A stretch of DNA of 9,810 nucleotides, taken from the NCBI GenBank assembly GCA_964600615.1, contig CAZRJK010000029.1:1-9810 (forward strand), given 5' to 3'. The stretch is from RUG11198 sp964600615. Its GTDB lineage: Bacteria > Bacillota_I > Bacilli_A > RF39 > UBA660. Below the pieces are notes generated by a model, which did not search any database, was not told the DNA's origin, and worked only from the letters and a program-made list of their open reading frames with translations. Positions 1 through 6,631 of the stretch are shown here, piece after piece. Positions within the stretch are counted from its first letter, which is position 1. Every line of letters starts with the position of its first letter. The translations under genes were made by a program, and so were the position numbers.

Positions 1-1176
1 TAAAAGAAATTTTTGAAATCTTTTTATATCTTCTCCACTCATTCCTCTTACTAAGAAGTAATCTGGGTATAATTCATTTATGTATTCTTGATATTCTTTG
101 GGATACGATTTTAATATCATGTTATATACTTTTTGTAGTACTAGCCAATCTGCATAGGTAAATTCTCCTGTTACTGGTAAATTATATTTTTGTTGGAAGG
201 CTTTTACCATGGTGATAGTATTATTGCTATAGATAGAATTTGTTTTTAATCTTGGTATATCTGGATCTAAGAAGGCTAAGGCATCTAAAAAATAATGAAT
301 ATATTCTACTTCTATTCCAGTATCTCCATAAGTTATTTTATCTTCATAAAGGAAAGTTGCTTCTTCTTTTGTTAGTCCTTCTGAGTATAAATCTGATAAT
401 TTTTTGACACTGGTATAGATATATTTTATTTTATACCATGTTCCTTTATCTACTTTACCAGTTATGGGTAAGTTAAATATTTCTTGGAATTTTTTTACTG
501 CATTTTCTGTTTCTTCGTTATATATTCCTAGAGTATCTTTTATTTCTGGTATAGCTGGATAGTTTTGTCTTATTCTTTTTAAATCTCTTTGGATTGCTAA
601 AACGGGATTACCAGCGTTTCCTAAGCCTATTTCATATCCTGGATATCCTGTTGTATCGTCTCCTACTTGAGCATCATATTTTATTGATATATCACTGCCA
701 TAATAATATTTTAATATTTCTAATGGAGTTTTGTTTTGATTTGCTAGGGATACACTTCCCCATTGAGATAATCCTTCACATTTTGTAATTCTACCATCGC
801 AATATCTTGTAAAGTATGGTTGAATTCCAGTTCCTTTTACTACATAGTTATTAAATATTTCTTCTACTATGTTATTTATATTTTCATATGTTGATCTGTT
901 TTCTGTATATTTTTGATCATATGTTGGGGACGATGTTATATCAAAGTTATATCCTTTACTGGGATACCATTCGTTATAGATTCTATTCATAGCAAAAGAT
1001 ATTATGGCATAGATATTGGCTATTAAGGCATTTTGAGGCCAAGTTGGATATAATTCACTTGAAGCTACATTAGATATATAGTCTGTAAATGGTACTGTTA
1101 TATTTTTTACGGCTTCATCCGGAGCCCCTAGATGAACTGTTATATTATTTGGTACTACGGGATATCTAATAGCCAT
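1..1176 (-). CDS. SleC-like spore cortex-lytic protein: SpoIID-like region plus peptidoglycan-binding repeats (3' end outside window)
   Basis: Open from an ATG at 1176 to the left edge: 392 residues with no stop, so the C-terminus is missing. Residues about 30-165 resemble the SpoIID-like part of clostridial SleC, with ASSELYPTWPQNALIAN, an RIYNEWY segment, FDITSSPTYDQKY and a YCDG...CEGLSQWG block. Peptidoglycan_binding_1-type repeats follow at about 183-250 (AVKKFQEIFNLPITGKVD) and 284-350 (MVKAFQQKYNLPVTGEF), and a third begins near 376. SleC of Clostridium hydrolyses spore cortex during germination; that this protein does so is inferred from likeness. No signal peptide is visible, as expected for a product of the mother cell. 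The start overlaps the upstream gene by 11 bases, and its reading frame is closed by a TAA shortly upstream, with no earlier ATG after it. Only a weak purine-rich GAAGAAAGAAG precedes the ATG, so translational coupling is likely. A non-enzymatic cortex or coat role is possible. Confidence 0.85.
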   Translation of the reverse strand, partial: MAIRYPVVPNNITVHLGAPDEAVKNITVPFTDYISNVASSELYPTWPQNALIANIYAIISFAMNRIYNEWYPSKGYNFDITSSPTYDQKYTENRSTYENINNIVEEIFNNYVVKGTGIQPYFTRYCDGRITKCEGLSQWGSVSLANQNKTPLEILKYYYGSDISIKYDAQVGDDTTGYPGYEIGLGNAGNPVLAIQRDLKRIRQNYPAIPEIKDTLGIYNEETENAVKKFQEIFNLPITGKVDKGTWYKIKYIYTSVKKLSDLYSEGLTKEEATFLYEDKITYGDTGIEVEYIHYFLDALAFLDPDIPRLKTNSIYSNNTITMVKAFQQKYNLPVTGEFTYADWLVLQKVYNMILKSYPKEYQEYINELYPDYFLVRGMSGEDIKRFQKFLL

Positions 1177-1585
1177 TATTATATCTTCTTTCTTCCATAT
1201 TTGGGGTTATATTTATGTTTTGAACCACACAGATATTGTTGTACATATTTACTGTATATATTTGTTTAATGTTATTATCTTTTAGTATTGCTGTTATTTC
1301 ATAGGTAGTACTTTTAGGAATAGTTAGATCGTTTATATTTTGGGCTGGGGTCGGCAATGATACTTTTTTTATCATTCCTGATGAATCTGTTTTACCACTA
1401 TAAAATATAACGTTATAATTATCTATTATTTTACTTATAGTAATATCTAAATTAGGAATAGGGATTGCTTCTTTAGCAGCTGAAGCTTTTATCATTAAAT
1501 TTCCTTTTCCTGGATTTTCTTCTATAAATTTTTTATACGTGGGTGTATTTATAAAGTCACTATCATTTATATTTATGATATTCAT
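1166..1585 (-). CDS. Small protein resembling the N-terminal domain of SleC-type enzymes
   Basis: 139 residues, no signal peptide and no membrane segment. Residues about 28-128 have the look of a carboxypeptidase-regulatory-like beta-sandwich: GNLMIKASAAKEAIPIPNLD, then FYSGKTDSSGMI, a LPTPAQN turn, a STTYEITAIL strand and VVQNINITP at the end. The same order is found in the N-terminal region of clostridial SleC-type proteins, where it leads directly into the SpoIID-like region. Here it is a separate ORF ending in TAG at 1166-1168, eight bases after the ATG of the downstream gene. The start has a full AGGAGG (1590-1595), and that site shares bases with the TAG stop of the LysM gene upstream, so the three genes look translationally coupled. 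It may act as a partner or pro-domain of the downstream protein. An indel that split one original gene cannot be excluded. Confidence 0.8.
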   Translation of the reverse strand: MNIININDSDFINTPTYKKFIEENPGKGNLMIKASAAKEAIPIPNLDITISKIIDNYNVIFYSGKTDSSGMIKKVSLPTPAQNINDLTIPKSTTYEITAILKDNNIKQIYTVNMYNNICVVQNINITPNMEERRYNNGY

Positions 1586-1589
1586 AATT

Positions 1590-1596
1590 CCTCCTA
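1590..1596 (-). promoter_or_regulatory. Ribosome binding site fused to the preceding stop codon
   Basis: On the minus strand the sequence TAGGAGG holds both the TAG stop of the LysM gene (1594-1596) and a complete AGGAGG (1590-1595). The ATG of the 139-residue gene follows four bases later. Ribosomes finishing the LysM protein end on the next gene's binding site, which supports coupled translation. Confidence 0.75.
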
Positions 1597-2430
1597 TGTA
1601 ATTAATTTTTGACCTATAGATAGGTTGTTTGTTTTTAAATTATTTTTATTTTTAATACTATCTACTGTAGTATTAAACTTTTTAGCTATTGAATATAAGC
1701 TGTCTCCACTTTTTACTATATATGTATTTAATTGTTTTGGTATTTTTAATATTTGACCTATAGATAGATTATTTGTAGTTATGTTATTAGCTTTTTTTAT
1801 CTCATCTACAGAGATATTATATTGTCTTGCTATAGAGTATAGGCTATCTCCTTTTTTTACTGTATATAAGGTTATTTCTTCTGTTATGAGTGGTGTATAA
1901 TCTTCTCCAAAGCATTCTTCTATTTCTTGATAATCTTTATTTATTCTTATTTTTAAATTTTGACCGATAGTAAGGTTATTATCTTTTAATGAATTATCTT
2001 TTATTATAGTATCTATAGTTGTTTTATATTTATTTGCTATTGTATATAAGGTATCTCCCTTTTGGACAGTATAGTTTATATAATTAGGTAAGTTAGTATC
2101 ATCTTCTTTATTATATGTTTCTGGTATTTTTAGTTGTTGGCCTATAGATAAATTATTATTTTTAAGATTATTTATTTTTATTATTTCATTTACTGTTGTA
2201 TCATATTTTTTTGCTATATTATATAAACTATCTCCTTGCTTTACAGTATAGATAAAATAGGTACTAGGATTAGTTCCTTGATTAGAAGGAATAGTTAAGT
2301 TTTGCCCTATTTGTAATGGTGTTGTAGTAGAGATATTATTAATACTAGCTAGTTCTGATACTGATACGCCATATTGATTACTTATTCCATATAGGGTATC
2401 ACCACTTTTTACAATATATATTTCTCTCAT
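1594..2430 (-). CDS. Protein of five LysM peptidoglycan-binding repeats
   Basis: 278 residues made almost wholly of LysM domains at about 3-48, 57-105, 117-161, 184-231 and 234-278. Each has the classic pattern Y-x-V-x-x-G-D-(S/T)-L-Y-x-I then a L-x-I-G-Q-x-L-x-I ending, for example YTVKKGDSLYSIARQYN and NLSIGQILKIP. LysM domains bind the glycan of peptidoglycan or chitin. The short linker at 162-183 is acidic (EECFGEDYTPLITEE). There is no signal peptide and no catalytic domain, so it is either made in the mother cell and placed on the forespore, as known spore coat and cortex LysM proteins are, or it anchors a partner enzyme. It is first in an operon with the two SleC-like genes. The ATG at 2430 has AGAGGTGA (2434-2441) in front. 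The repeats are also alike at DNA level (several copies of a GACCTATAGATAG-like segment on the plus strand), so copy number may vary between strains. Confidence 0.9.
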   Translation of the reverse strand: MREIYIVKSGDTLYGISNQYGVSVSELASINNISTTTPLQIGQNLTIPSNQGTNPSTYFIYTVKQGDSLYNIAKKYDTTVNEIIKINNLKNNNLSIGQQLKIPETYNKEDDTNLPNYINYTVQKGDTLYTIANKYKTTIDTIIKDNSLKDNNLTIGQNLKIRINKDYQEIEECFGEDYTPLITEEITLYTVKKGDSLYSIARQYNISVDEIKKANNITTNNLSIGQILKIPKQLNTYIVKSGDSLYSIAKKFNTTVDSIKNKNNLKTNNLSIGQKLIT

Positions 2431-2545
2431 ATTTCACCTCTATTAATTATATGTTTTGTGAATAAAAATATAATTATTATATAATAATTAATTAACTTTT
2501 AGTTGTTATTTATGCAGATAGATACAAATGTCTTATATTTAATAA

Positions 2546-2575
2546 TTGTTTGTTGTTTTGTGGTTTAATTATGAT
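2546..2575 (+). promoter_or_regulatory. Possible sigma-A promoter of the LytTR regulator
   Basis: TATGAT (2570-2575) is a good -10 element and lies 18 bases after TTGTTT (2546-2551), a moderate -35. The predicted start of transcription is near 2582, giving a leader of about 30 bases that contains the AGAGGGAG ribosome binding site. The region is so AT-rich that chance matches are likely. Confidence 0.4.
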
Positions 2576-2612
2576 ACATTTAAGTAGTCGCACTGTATAG
2601 AGGGAGAGCAAA

Positions 2613-3317
2613 ATGATTAATTTTATTGTTTATATTGAGGATAAAGAGGAGTTATATAATTATAAGAGAATTATTAATAGTTTTATGAAGAAAAAGAAGG
2701 AAGAATATAAAATATCTTTATATTCTGATAATATTGATGAAGGTGGTAAAAAGATTTATTTATTAGATGGCAATAATACTATAAATATTGCTAAAGATAT
2801 TAGGTATAGTAATGATTGGGATAGTCAAATTATTTTATCTTTTAGTAATAATAAACATAATAATTTTAATTTAATTATGTTAGAAAAGATATTTAAGTTA
2901 GATATTTTATTTAAAGATATTGATTGGTTAGATAAATTAAATATGTATTTAGAGATTGATTATAATATCATTAACAGAAATAAGACTTTATGTTTTAAAT
3001 ATTGTAATGAATTATTTAATATTTTATATAGTGATATTTGTTATATAGAAAAAAATTTATGTGATAATGTTTCTACTATTGTTACTAATAATAATAAATA
3101 TGTTATTAATCTTTCTATATGTAAGATTATGGAAATATTAGATAATGATACTAGATTTTATAAATGTCATAGAAGTTGTATTGTTAATATTGATAATATT
3201 ATTAGTTATGATATGAGTAGTAATATTGTTAAGTTTAAAAATTATGATATTAATCTTATTGCTAGAAACAAAAAGAAGGAATTAGAGAATAAGATTATAG
3301 AGAGATGTTTGATATAA
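2613..3317 (+). CDS. AgrA/ComE-type response regulator with LytTR DNA-binding domain
   Basis: 234 residues, close to the length of AgrA. Residues about 128-232 form a LytTR domain: FNILYSDICYIEKN, VINLSICKIMEIL, then the signature RFYKCHRSCIVNIDNI and a closing IARNKKKELE. Residues 1-110 fit a divergent receiver domain: an acidic pair E9-D10, a likely phospho-acceptor D52 in KIYLLDGNN followed by INIAKDIR, and a conserved lysine K101 in ILFKDID. The switch Thr/Ser position is not clear (F77 in my reading, S78 next to it). LytTR regulators bind pairs of direct repeats at promoters of cell-wall, bacteriocin or quorum-sensing genes. No histidine kinase or peptide gene lies beside it, so it is an orphan here. 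The gene is strikingly rich in Asn, Ile and Lys codons. The ATG at 2613 has AGAGGGAG (2599-2606) upstream. It is divergent from the LysM operon across 182 bases and could regulate it, which is a guess from position only. Confidence 0.85.
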   Translation: MINFIVYIEDKEELYNYKRIINSFMKKKKEEYKISLYSDNIDEGGKKIYLLDGNNTINIAKDIRYSNDWDSQIILSFSNNKHNNFNLIMLEKIFKLDILFKDIDWLDKLNMYLEIDYNIINRNKTLCFKYCNELFNILYSDICYIEKNLCDNVSTIVTNNNKYVINLSICKIMEILDNDTRFYKCHRSCIVNIDNIISYDMSSNIVKFKNYDINLIARNKKKELENKIIERCLI

Positions 3318-3354
3318 ACCGAAAATCATTTTATTTTTACTTTTTATCACTTAT

Positions 3355-3383
3355 TTTACTATTGTTTTTTATTTTGTGATAAT
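3355..3383 (+). promoter_or_regulatory. Promoter of the cold-shock gene, extended -10 type
   Basis: TTTACT (3355-3360) and GATAAT (3378-3383) are 17 bases apart, and TGT (3375-3377) just before the -10 makes an extended -10. Transcription would start near 3390, leaving a leader of about 35 bases with the AAGGAGG site. That is much shorter than the long thermosensing leader known for E. coli cspA. Confidence 0.5.
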
Positions 3384-3424
3384 ATGGAAAAGTAGTGAAA
3401 AATTAGTAAGGAGGAAAAAGAATT

Positions 3425-3640
3425 ATGAAAGCAAAAGTAAAGTGGTTTAATGATGCTAAGGGGTATGGTTTTATTGAAAATAATGAAATGGAGGATGTTT
3501 TTGTTCATTATTCACAGATTAAGAAAGATGGTTATAAATCTTTAAATACTGGTGATTTTGTACAGTTTGATTTAATTACCACTGATAAGGGTTATCAGGC
3601 TCAAAATGTTTTATTAATTGATACTGTTACTATTATATAA
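3425..3640 (+). CDS. Cold-shock domain protein (CspA/CspB family)
   Basis: 71 residues, slightly longer than the 66-67 of Bacillus CspB. It is a single five-stranded OB-fold cold-shock domain that binds single-stranded RNA and DNA and acts as an RNA chaperone and antiterminator. RNP1 is visible as KGYGFIE (12-18) and RNP2 as VFVHY (25-29). The aromatic surface residues W7, F8, Y14, F16, F26, H28 and Y29 are kept. The N-terminus MKAKVKWFNDAKGYGFI is typical of the family, with alanine where glutamate is common (NDAKG instead of N-x-E-K-G). A strong AAGGAGG (3409-3415) precedes the ATG. It has its own promoter and an intrinsic terminator directly after its stop, so it is probably a one-gene unit. 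Which Csp paralogue it is cannot be told. Confidence 0.95.
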   Translation: MKAKVKWFNDAKGYGFIENNEMEDVFVHYSQIKKDGYKSLNTGDFVQFDLITTDKGYQAQNVLLIDTVTII

Positions 3641-3664
3641 ATACTACTTTATGTAGTTTTTTTA
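3641..3664 (+). terminator. Intrinsic terminator after the cold-shock gene
   Basis: ACTAC (3643-3647) pairs with GTAGT (3653-3657) around a five-base loop, followed by an unbroken T run to 3663. The hairpin begins two bases after the TAA stop. Confidence 0.75.
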
Positions 3665-3668
3665 TTGT

Positions 3669-3697
3669 TTGACAGTATGGTTATAATATATTATAAT
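3669..3697 (+). promoter_or_regulatory. Perfect-consensus sigma-A promoter of the COG2426 gene
   Basis: TTGACA (3669-3674), a 17-base spacer and TATAAT (3692-3697) match the sigma-A consensus at every position. The predicted start of transcription, near 3704, lies after the upstream in-frame TTG at 3700, so translation must begin at the ATG at 3718. A strong constitutive promoter is implied unless a repressor acts here. Confidence 0.85.
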
Positions 3698-3717
3698 TTT
3701 TGTTAGAGGTTGATATA

Positions 3718-4212
3718 ATGAACGGGTTAGTAGAATTCTTTATAAAGATATTTAGTGGATTAAGTAAGGAAGTAGTTATTTTTATTATTTCTTTATTTCC
3801 TATATTAGAATTAAGAGGAGGGATGTTGGCTGCTTCTTTGCTACATGTTCCTTTTGTCAGAGCTTTAATTATTTGTATTATTGGTAATTTGGTTCCTATT
3901 CCTTTTATTTTAATGTTTTTGGAGTTTATTTTAAAATTGTTTGGAAAATGGAAATTTACTTCTAAGTTTGTTAAATGGTTAGAAAAAAAAGTAGCTTCTA
4001 AGAGGGGGCAAATAGATAAGTATGGATATTTAGGACTTATATTGTTTGTTGGTATTCCTTTGCCTGGCACAGGAGCTTGGACTGGCTCTTTACTTGCTGT
4101 TATGTTAGGACTTGATAGAAAGAAATCTTTCATTTGTATTATTTTAGGTGTGCTTATTGCTTCTGTTATTATGAGTATTGTATCTTACGGAATATTAGGA
4201 AATCTTATATGA
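3718..4212 (+). CDS. COG2426 small membrane protein (Sm_multidrug_ex family)
   Basis: 164 residues, very hydrophobic, with membrane-spanning stretches at about 18-42, 46-72, 104-132 and 137-160. The family marks are ELRGG (31-35) after the first hydrophobic stretch and the paired PLPGTGAWTG (115-124) in the third, two similar segments that look like re-entrant loops. Between them is a basic cytosolic segment (KWKFTSKFVKWLEKK). The family is named for putative small multidrug export, but its substrate is not established, so transport of any given compound should not be assumed. The ATG at 3718 is chosen because GAGG (3706-3709) lies eight bases before it and the promoter excludes the earlier TTG. 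It ends in TGA. Reading TGA as tryptophan would add only five residues, so this stop alone does not fix the genetic code. Confidence 0.85.
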   Translation: MNGLVEFFIKIFSGLSKEVVIFIISLFPILELRGGMLAASLLHVPFVRALIICIIGNLVPIPFILMFLEFILKLFGKWKFTSKFVKWLEKKVASKRGQIDKYGYLGLILFVGIPLPGTGAWTGSLLAVMLGLDRKKSFICIILGVLIASVIMSIVSYGILGNLI

Positions 4213-4223
4213 TTTCTTTTTTT

Positions 4224-4257
4224 ATAAAAAAAGATAGCTATACTTTAAAATAGCTAC
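4224..4257 (-). terminator. Terminator overlapping the end of the nucleoside kinase gene
   Basis: On the minus strand TAGCTAT (4251-4257) pairs with ATAGCTA (4235-4241) around a nine-base loop, followed by TCTTTTTTT. The left arm lies in the codons for the last residues and the right arm contains the TAG stop. The T run is itself half of an AT-only palindrome (4215-4234), the only candidate structure seen for ending the converging COG2426 transcript. Confidence 0.75.
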
Positions 4258-5890
4258 CTCCTATAAATTCTCTTAATATTGATAATCTAGGCACATCGAC
4301 ACTTGGCATTGGTAAGACTAATTTTAATACTTCTAATAGTCTTATAGCAGTATTATATTCTGGATCGTCTGGAGTTATAGAATATAATAATGGTTCAACA
4401 TATGTTTTTAATACTCCTAATTCATAGACTAAAAATGTATTAAATATTACATCTGCATCATCTTGATATGGGAAGACATATTGTTCTTCTCCTTTTCTTA
4501 CATCTGCCCATCCAGCTAATGTTTTAGATGGACTATATCCTCTTGTATAGTGATCTCTTACTATTCTTCTTAATAATCTTATATCAGTTAGGCTTATTCT
4601 GTTATCGTTATCAATATTTAAGAAGATTAGTGGACTAACGTATATTTTATATTTGTTTTTATTAGGTATTTCACTAGTTAGTTCATCATTTAAGGTATGT
4701 AATCCTTCTATTATTAAAATACTGTTTTCTTCAAGTTTTAATGGTTTATTGAATACTTTTTTTCCTGTTACAAAATCAAAAGTTGGAGTTATTACTTGAT
4801 GCCCTTCTAATAGTTTTTTTAATTGTTTGTTAAATAATTTTATGTCTATAGCTCGTATACTTTCGTAGTCATATTTTCCTTCTTTGGTTAATGGTGTTTC
4901 TATTCTTTCTAGGAAGTAATCATCTAGAGATAATGGTTGAGGTTTTAGTCCTAAGGTTTTTAAGTATAGTGATAATTTTCTAGATGAAGTTGTTTTCCCA
5001 GATGATGATGGTCCAGAAAGTAGGACCATTTTTATGTTTTTGTTATTATGAATTTCCTTGGCTATAGACAATAATTTATAGTCTTGGATGGATTCTGCTA
5101 AATTTATTATTTCTCCTGGTCCTTCTTTTATCATAGCTTCATTTAGTTCACCTATATTATTTATGTTTAGTAAATTTGCCCAATTTGCATATTCATCTAG
5201 ACTGTTTACATATTTTTCATGAAATTCATATCTTTTTATTTTTCCACCATTGAAGGCAAAAGGAAATCTTAGGACTATACCCTTATTTTCAATTTTGGTT
5301 AATTCAAATTTCTTTAATATACCAGTATCTTCTGGTAAATCTCCTATTATATAATTGTATGTCCCGTCAAATTTGTATAGTTTTACGAAACTTGATGTTG
5401 TATAAGATAAAGTCTTTACTTTGTCTTGTCTCTTAATTCTCTTGAAGTATTCTATAGCTTCCATTCTAGATGTTTCTAATTGTTTAAAAGGAATCTTTTC
5501 TAATACTTTTTGTTTCATTAAATTTTTTATTTCTTCTAGTTGTTTATCAGTTATTTTTTTATCTATTTCAACATAGATTCCTTTATCTATTGGGTGTCTT
5601 ATTTTTATTGTTGTATCTTTTCCTAATACTTTTAGGGCACAAGTTTCTAATAAAAGAAGTAATCCTCTTTCATAAATTTTATTTCCTTCAGGATGAGTTA
5701 TATCATAGAAGGTGATGATTCCACTTTTTAGTAATACGTCATTAAAGTGAATTAATTGATTTTTAAATTTAGCACAAATTATTTCATACTCATATTTATC
5801 TTTAACATCGTCAACTATTTCTCTTAATGATACTCCTTTAGGATATTCTTTTTTTGTTCCATCTTCAAAAGTTATAATTATTGTATCCAT
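4238..5890 (-). CDS. Nucleoside (uridine-like) kinase with N-terminal TGS and ThrRS-like region
   Basis: 550 residues. Residues 1-65 look like a TGS (ubiquitin-like) domain. Residues 70-210 resemble the second N-terminal region of threonyl-tRNA synthetase but lack the HxxxH metal motif (IYERGLLLLLETCALKVLG stands there), so editing activity is not expected. Residues about 285-500 are a P-loop kinase: Walker A GPSSSGKT (293-300), SLDDYF (321-326) in the place of the acidic substrate-binding site, IIEGLH (393-398) as the Walker B-like strand, and the arginine-rich lid RLLRRIVRDHYTRG (438-451). Uridine kinases phosphorylate uridine or cytidine using a nucleoside triphosphate. The fused TGS form is widespread in Bacillota and Thermotogae, and its real substrate is less certain than that of Udk. 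AGGAG precedes the ATG, and a perfect sigma-A promoter lies just upstream. It is divergent from clpP. Confidence 0.9.
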   Translation of the reverse strand: MDTIIITFEDGTKKEYPKGVSLREIVDDVKDKYEYEIICAKFKNQLIHFNDVLLKSGIITFYDITHPEGNKIYERGLLLLLETCALKVLGKDTTIKIRHPIDKGIYVEIDKKITDKQLEEIKNLMKQKVLEKIPFKQLETSRMEAIEYFKRIKRQDKVKTLSYTTSSFVKLYKFDGTYNYIIGDLPEDTGILKKFELTKIENKGIVLRFPFAFNGGKIKRYEFHEKYVNSLDEYANWANLLNINNIGELNEAMIKEGPGEIINLAESIQDYKLLSIAKEIHNNKNIKMVLLSGPSSSGKTTSSRKLSLYLKTLGLKPQPLSLDDYFLERIETPLTKEGKYDYESIRAIDIKLFNKQLKKLLEGHQVITPTFDFVTGKKVFNKPLKLEENSILIIEGLHTLNDELTSEIPNKNKYKIYVSPLIFLNIDNDNRISLTDIRLLRRIVRDHYTRGYSPSKTLAGWADVRKGEEQYVFPYQDDADVIFNTFLVYELGVLKTYVEPLLYSITPDDPEYNTAIRLLEVLKLVLPMPSVDVPRLSILREFIGGSYFKV

Positions 5891-5934
5891 ATTACCACAC
5901 TCTCCTATATAACCTATTATTCTATTGTAATTTA

Positions 5935-5963
5935 ATTATACTAGTTATAATTTATTTTGTCAA
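5935..5963 (-). promoter_or_regulatory. Perfect-consensus sigma-A promoter of the nucleoside kinase gene
   Basis: On the minus strand TTGACA (5958-5963), a 17-base spacer and TATAAT (5935-5940) match the sigma-A consensus fully. Transcription would start near 5928, giving a leader of about 38 bases that includes AGGAGAG before the ATG. Confidence 0.85.
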
Positions 5964-6018
5964 AATTTTTCTTGTATATTTTACATATTATTTTCTTAAT
6001 ATATTTATAGGTGATAAT

Positions 6019-6597
6019 ATGAATTTAATACCAACAGTTATTGAGAAGGAAGGCTTTGGTGAGAGAGTTTATGATATATATTCTAGATTACTTAAGGATA
6101 GAATAGTTATTTTAAGTGGAGAGATTGATGATAATACTGCAAATAGTATTATCGCACAACTTTTGTATTTGGATGGGATTAGTCATGATACTATTAATTT
6201 ATATATTAATTCTCCTGGTGGTAGTATTACTTCTGGTATGGCTATATATGATACGATGAATTTTATTACTAGTAAAGTGTCAACTATATGTCTAGGAATG
6301 GCTGCATCAATGGCTGCTTTTATTCTTTCTAGTGGTGAGAAAGGTATGAGATATGCTTTAGAAAACTCTGAGGTAATGATTCATCAACCTTTGGGTGGAG
6401 CTAGTGGTCAGGCTACAGAGATAAAGATAGCTGCTGAAAGAATTATCAAATTAAAGAAACATCTTAATAAAATTTTGTCTCTTAATACTAATAAAAGTGT
6501 TGAAAAAATTGAAAATGATACGGAAAGAGATTGCTTTATGGATAGTATTGAGGCTTTAGAATACGGAATAATTGATAAAATTTTAATAAAAAAATAG
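6019..6597 (+). CDS. clpP: ATP-dependent Clp protease proteolytic subunit ClpP
   Basis: 192 residues, the usual length for ClpP. ClpP forms two stacked heptameric rings that degrade proteins fed in by the unfoldases ClpX or ClpC. The serine-protease triad is complete: S97 in GMAASMAA, H122 in VMIHQPLGG and D171 in ERDCFMD. The oxyanion-hole segment INSPGGSITSGMAIYDTM (63-80) and the N-terminal IPTVIEK...ERVYDIYSRLLKDRI are typical. The ATG at 6019 is chosen because AGGTGA lies just before it and MNLIPTVIE is the normal N-terminus. The same frame is open 46 codons further up, but that stretch is a hydrophobic run across the divergent promoter region. No CtsR double heptamer or CIRCE element is seen upstream, and I could not place its promoter with confidence. 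A terminator follows at once, so it is a single-gene unit. Confidence 0.96.
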   Translation: MNLIPTVIEKEGFGERVYDIYSRLLKDRIVILSGEIDDNTANSIIAQLLYLDGISHDTINLYINSPGGSITSGMAIYDTMNFITSKVSTICLGMAASMAAFILSSGEKGMRYALENSEVMIHQPLGGASGQATEIKIAAERIIKLKKHLNKILSLNTNKSVEKIENDTERDCFMDSIEALEYGIIDKILIKK

Positions 6598-6628
6598 AAC
6601 CAATATGTTTAGTTGATTCTATTTTTTT
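6588..6628. terminator. Bidirectional terminator between clpP and the unknown 579-residue gene
   Basis: ATAGAA (6594-6599) pairs with TTCTAT (6617-6622). CAA (6601-6603) and TTG (6613-6615) add three inner pairs across a C-A mismatch. An A run lies before the stem and a T run after it, so a hairpin with a T tract forms on both strands. The left arm includes the clpP TAG stop. The right-hand gene's own TAA is four bases beyond. Confidence 0.8.
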
Positions 6629-6631
6629 GTT

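Noticed and set aside
594..788. Small plus-strand frames at 594-788, 6613-6801, 8235-8450 and 8847-9083
   Set aside because: All lie opposite clear coding sequence, are made of Leu, Ile and Phe from antisense A-rich codons, and lack ribosome binding sites.
2446..2453. CATATAAT on the minus strand as a sporulation sigma-E/K -10 element for the LysM operon, with ATATT upstream
   Set aside because: The spacing is about one base short for sigma-E, and the predicted start of transcription would fall on the ribosome binding site. In such AT-rich DNA the match is weak. The promoter of this operon remains unplaced.
3700..3717. Earlier TTG start for the COG2426 protein (six extra residues)
   Set aside because: It lies before the predicted transcription start of the perfect promoter and has no ribosome binding site; the ATG at 3718 has GAGG at good spacing.
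3681..4133. Minus-strand open frame opposite the COG2426 gene
   Set aside because: It is a shadow of a real gene: no ribosome binding site, and its sequence mirrors the hydrophobic codons of the other strand.
4210..4212. TGA stop as proof of the standard genetic code
   Set aside because: Reading through it would add only five residues, so it proves little. The absence of in-frame TGA and the use of TGG elsewhere are the better evidence.
4215..4234. AT-only palindrome as a strong terminator for the COG2426 gene
   Set aside because: The hairpin has only two G-C-containing pairs possible and no T run after it on the plus strand. It mainly supplies the T tract for the opposite gene.
5881..6018. 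N-terminal extension of ClpP by 46 residues, which would look like a signal or membrane segment
   Set aside because: It reads across the divergent promoter region and into the kinase start codon. The normal ClpP N-terminus begins at 6019 with its own AGGTGA.
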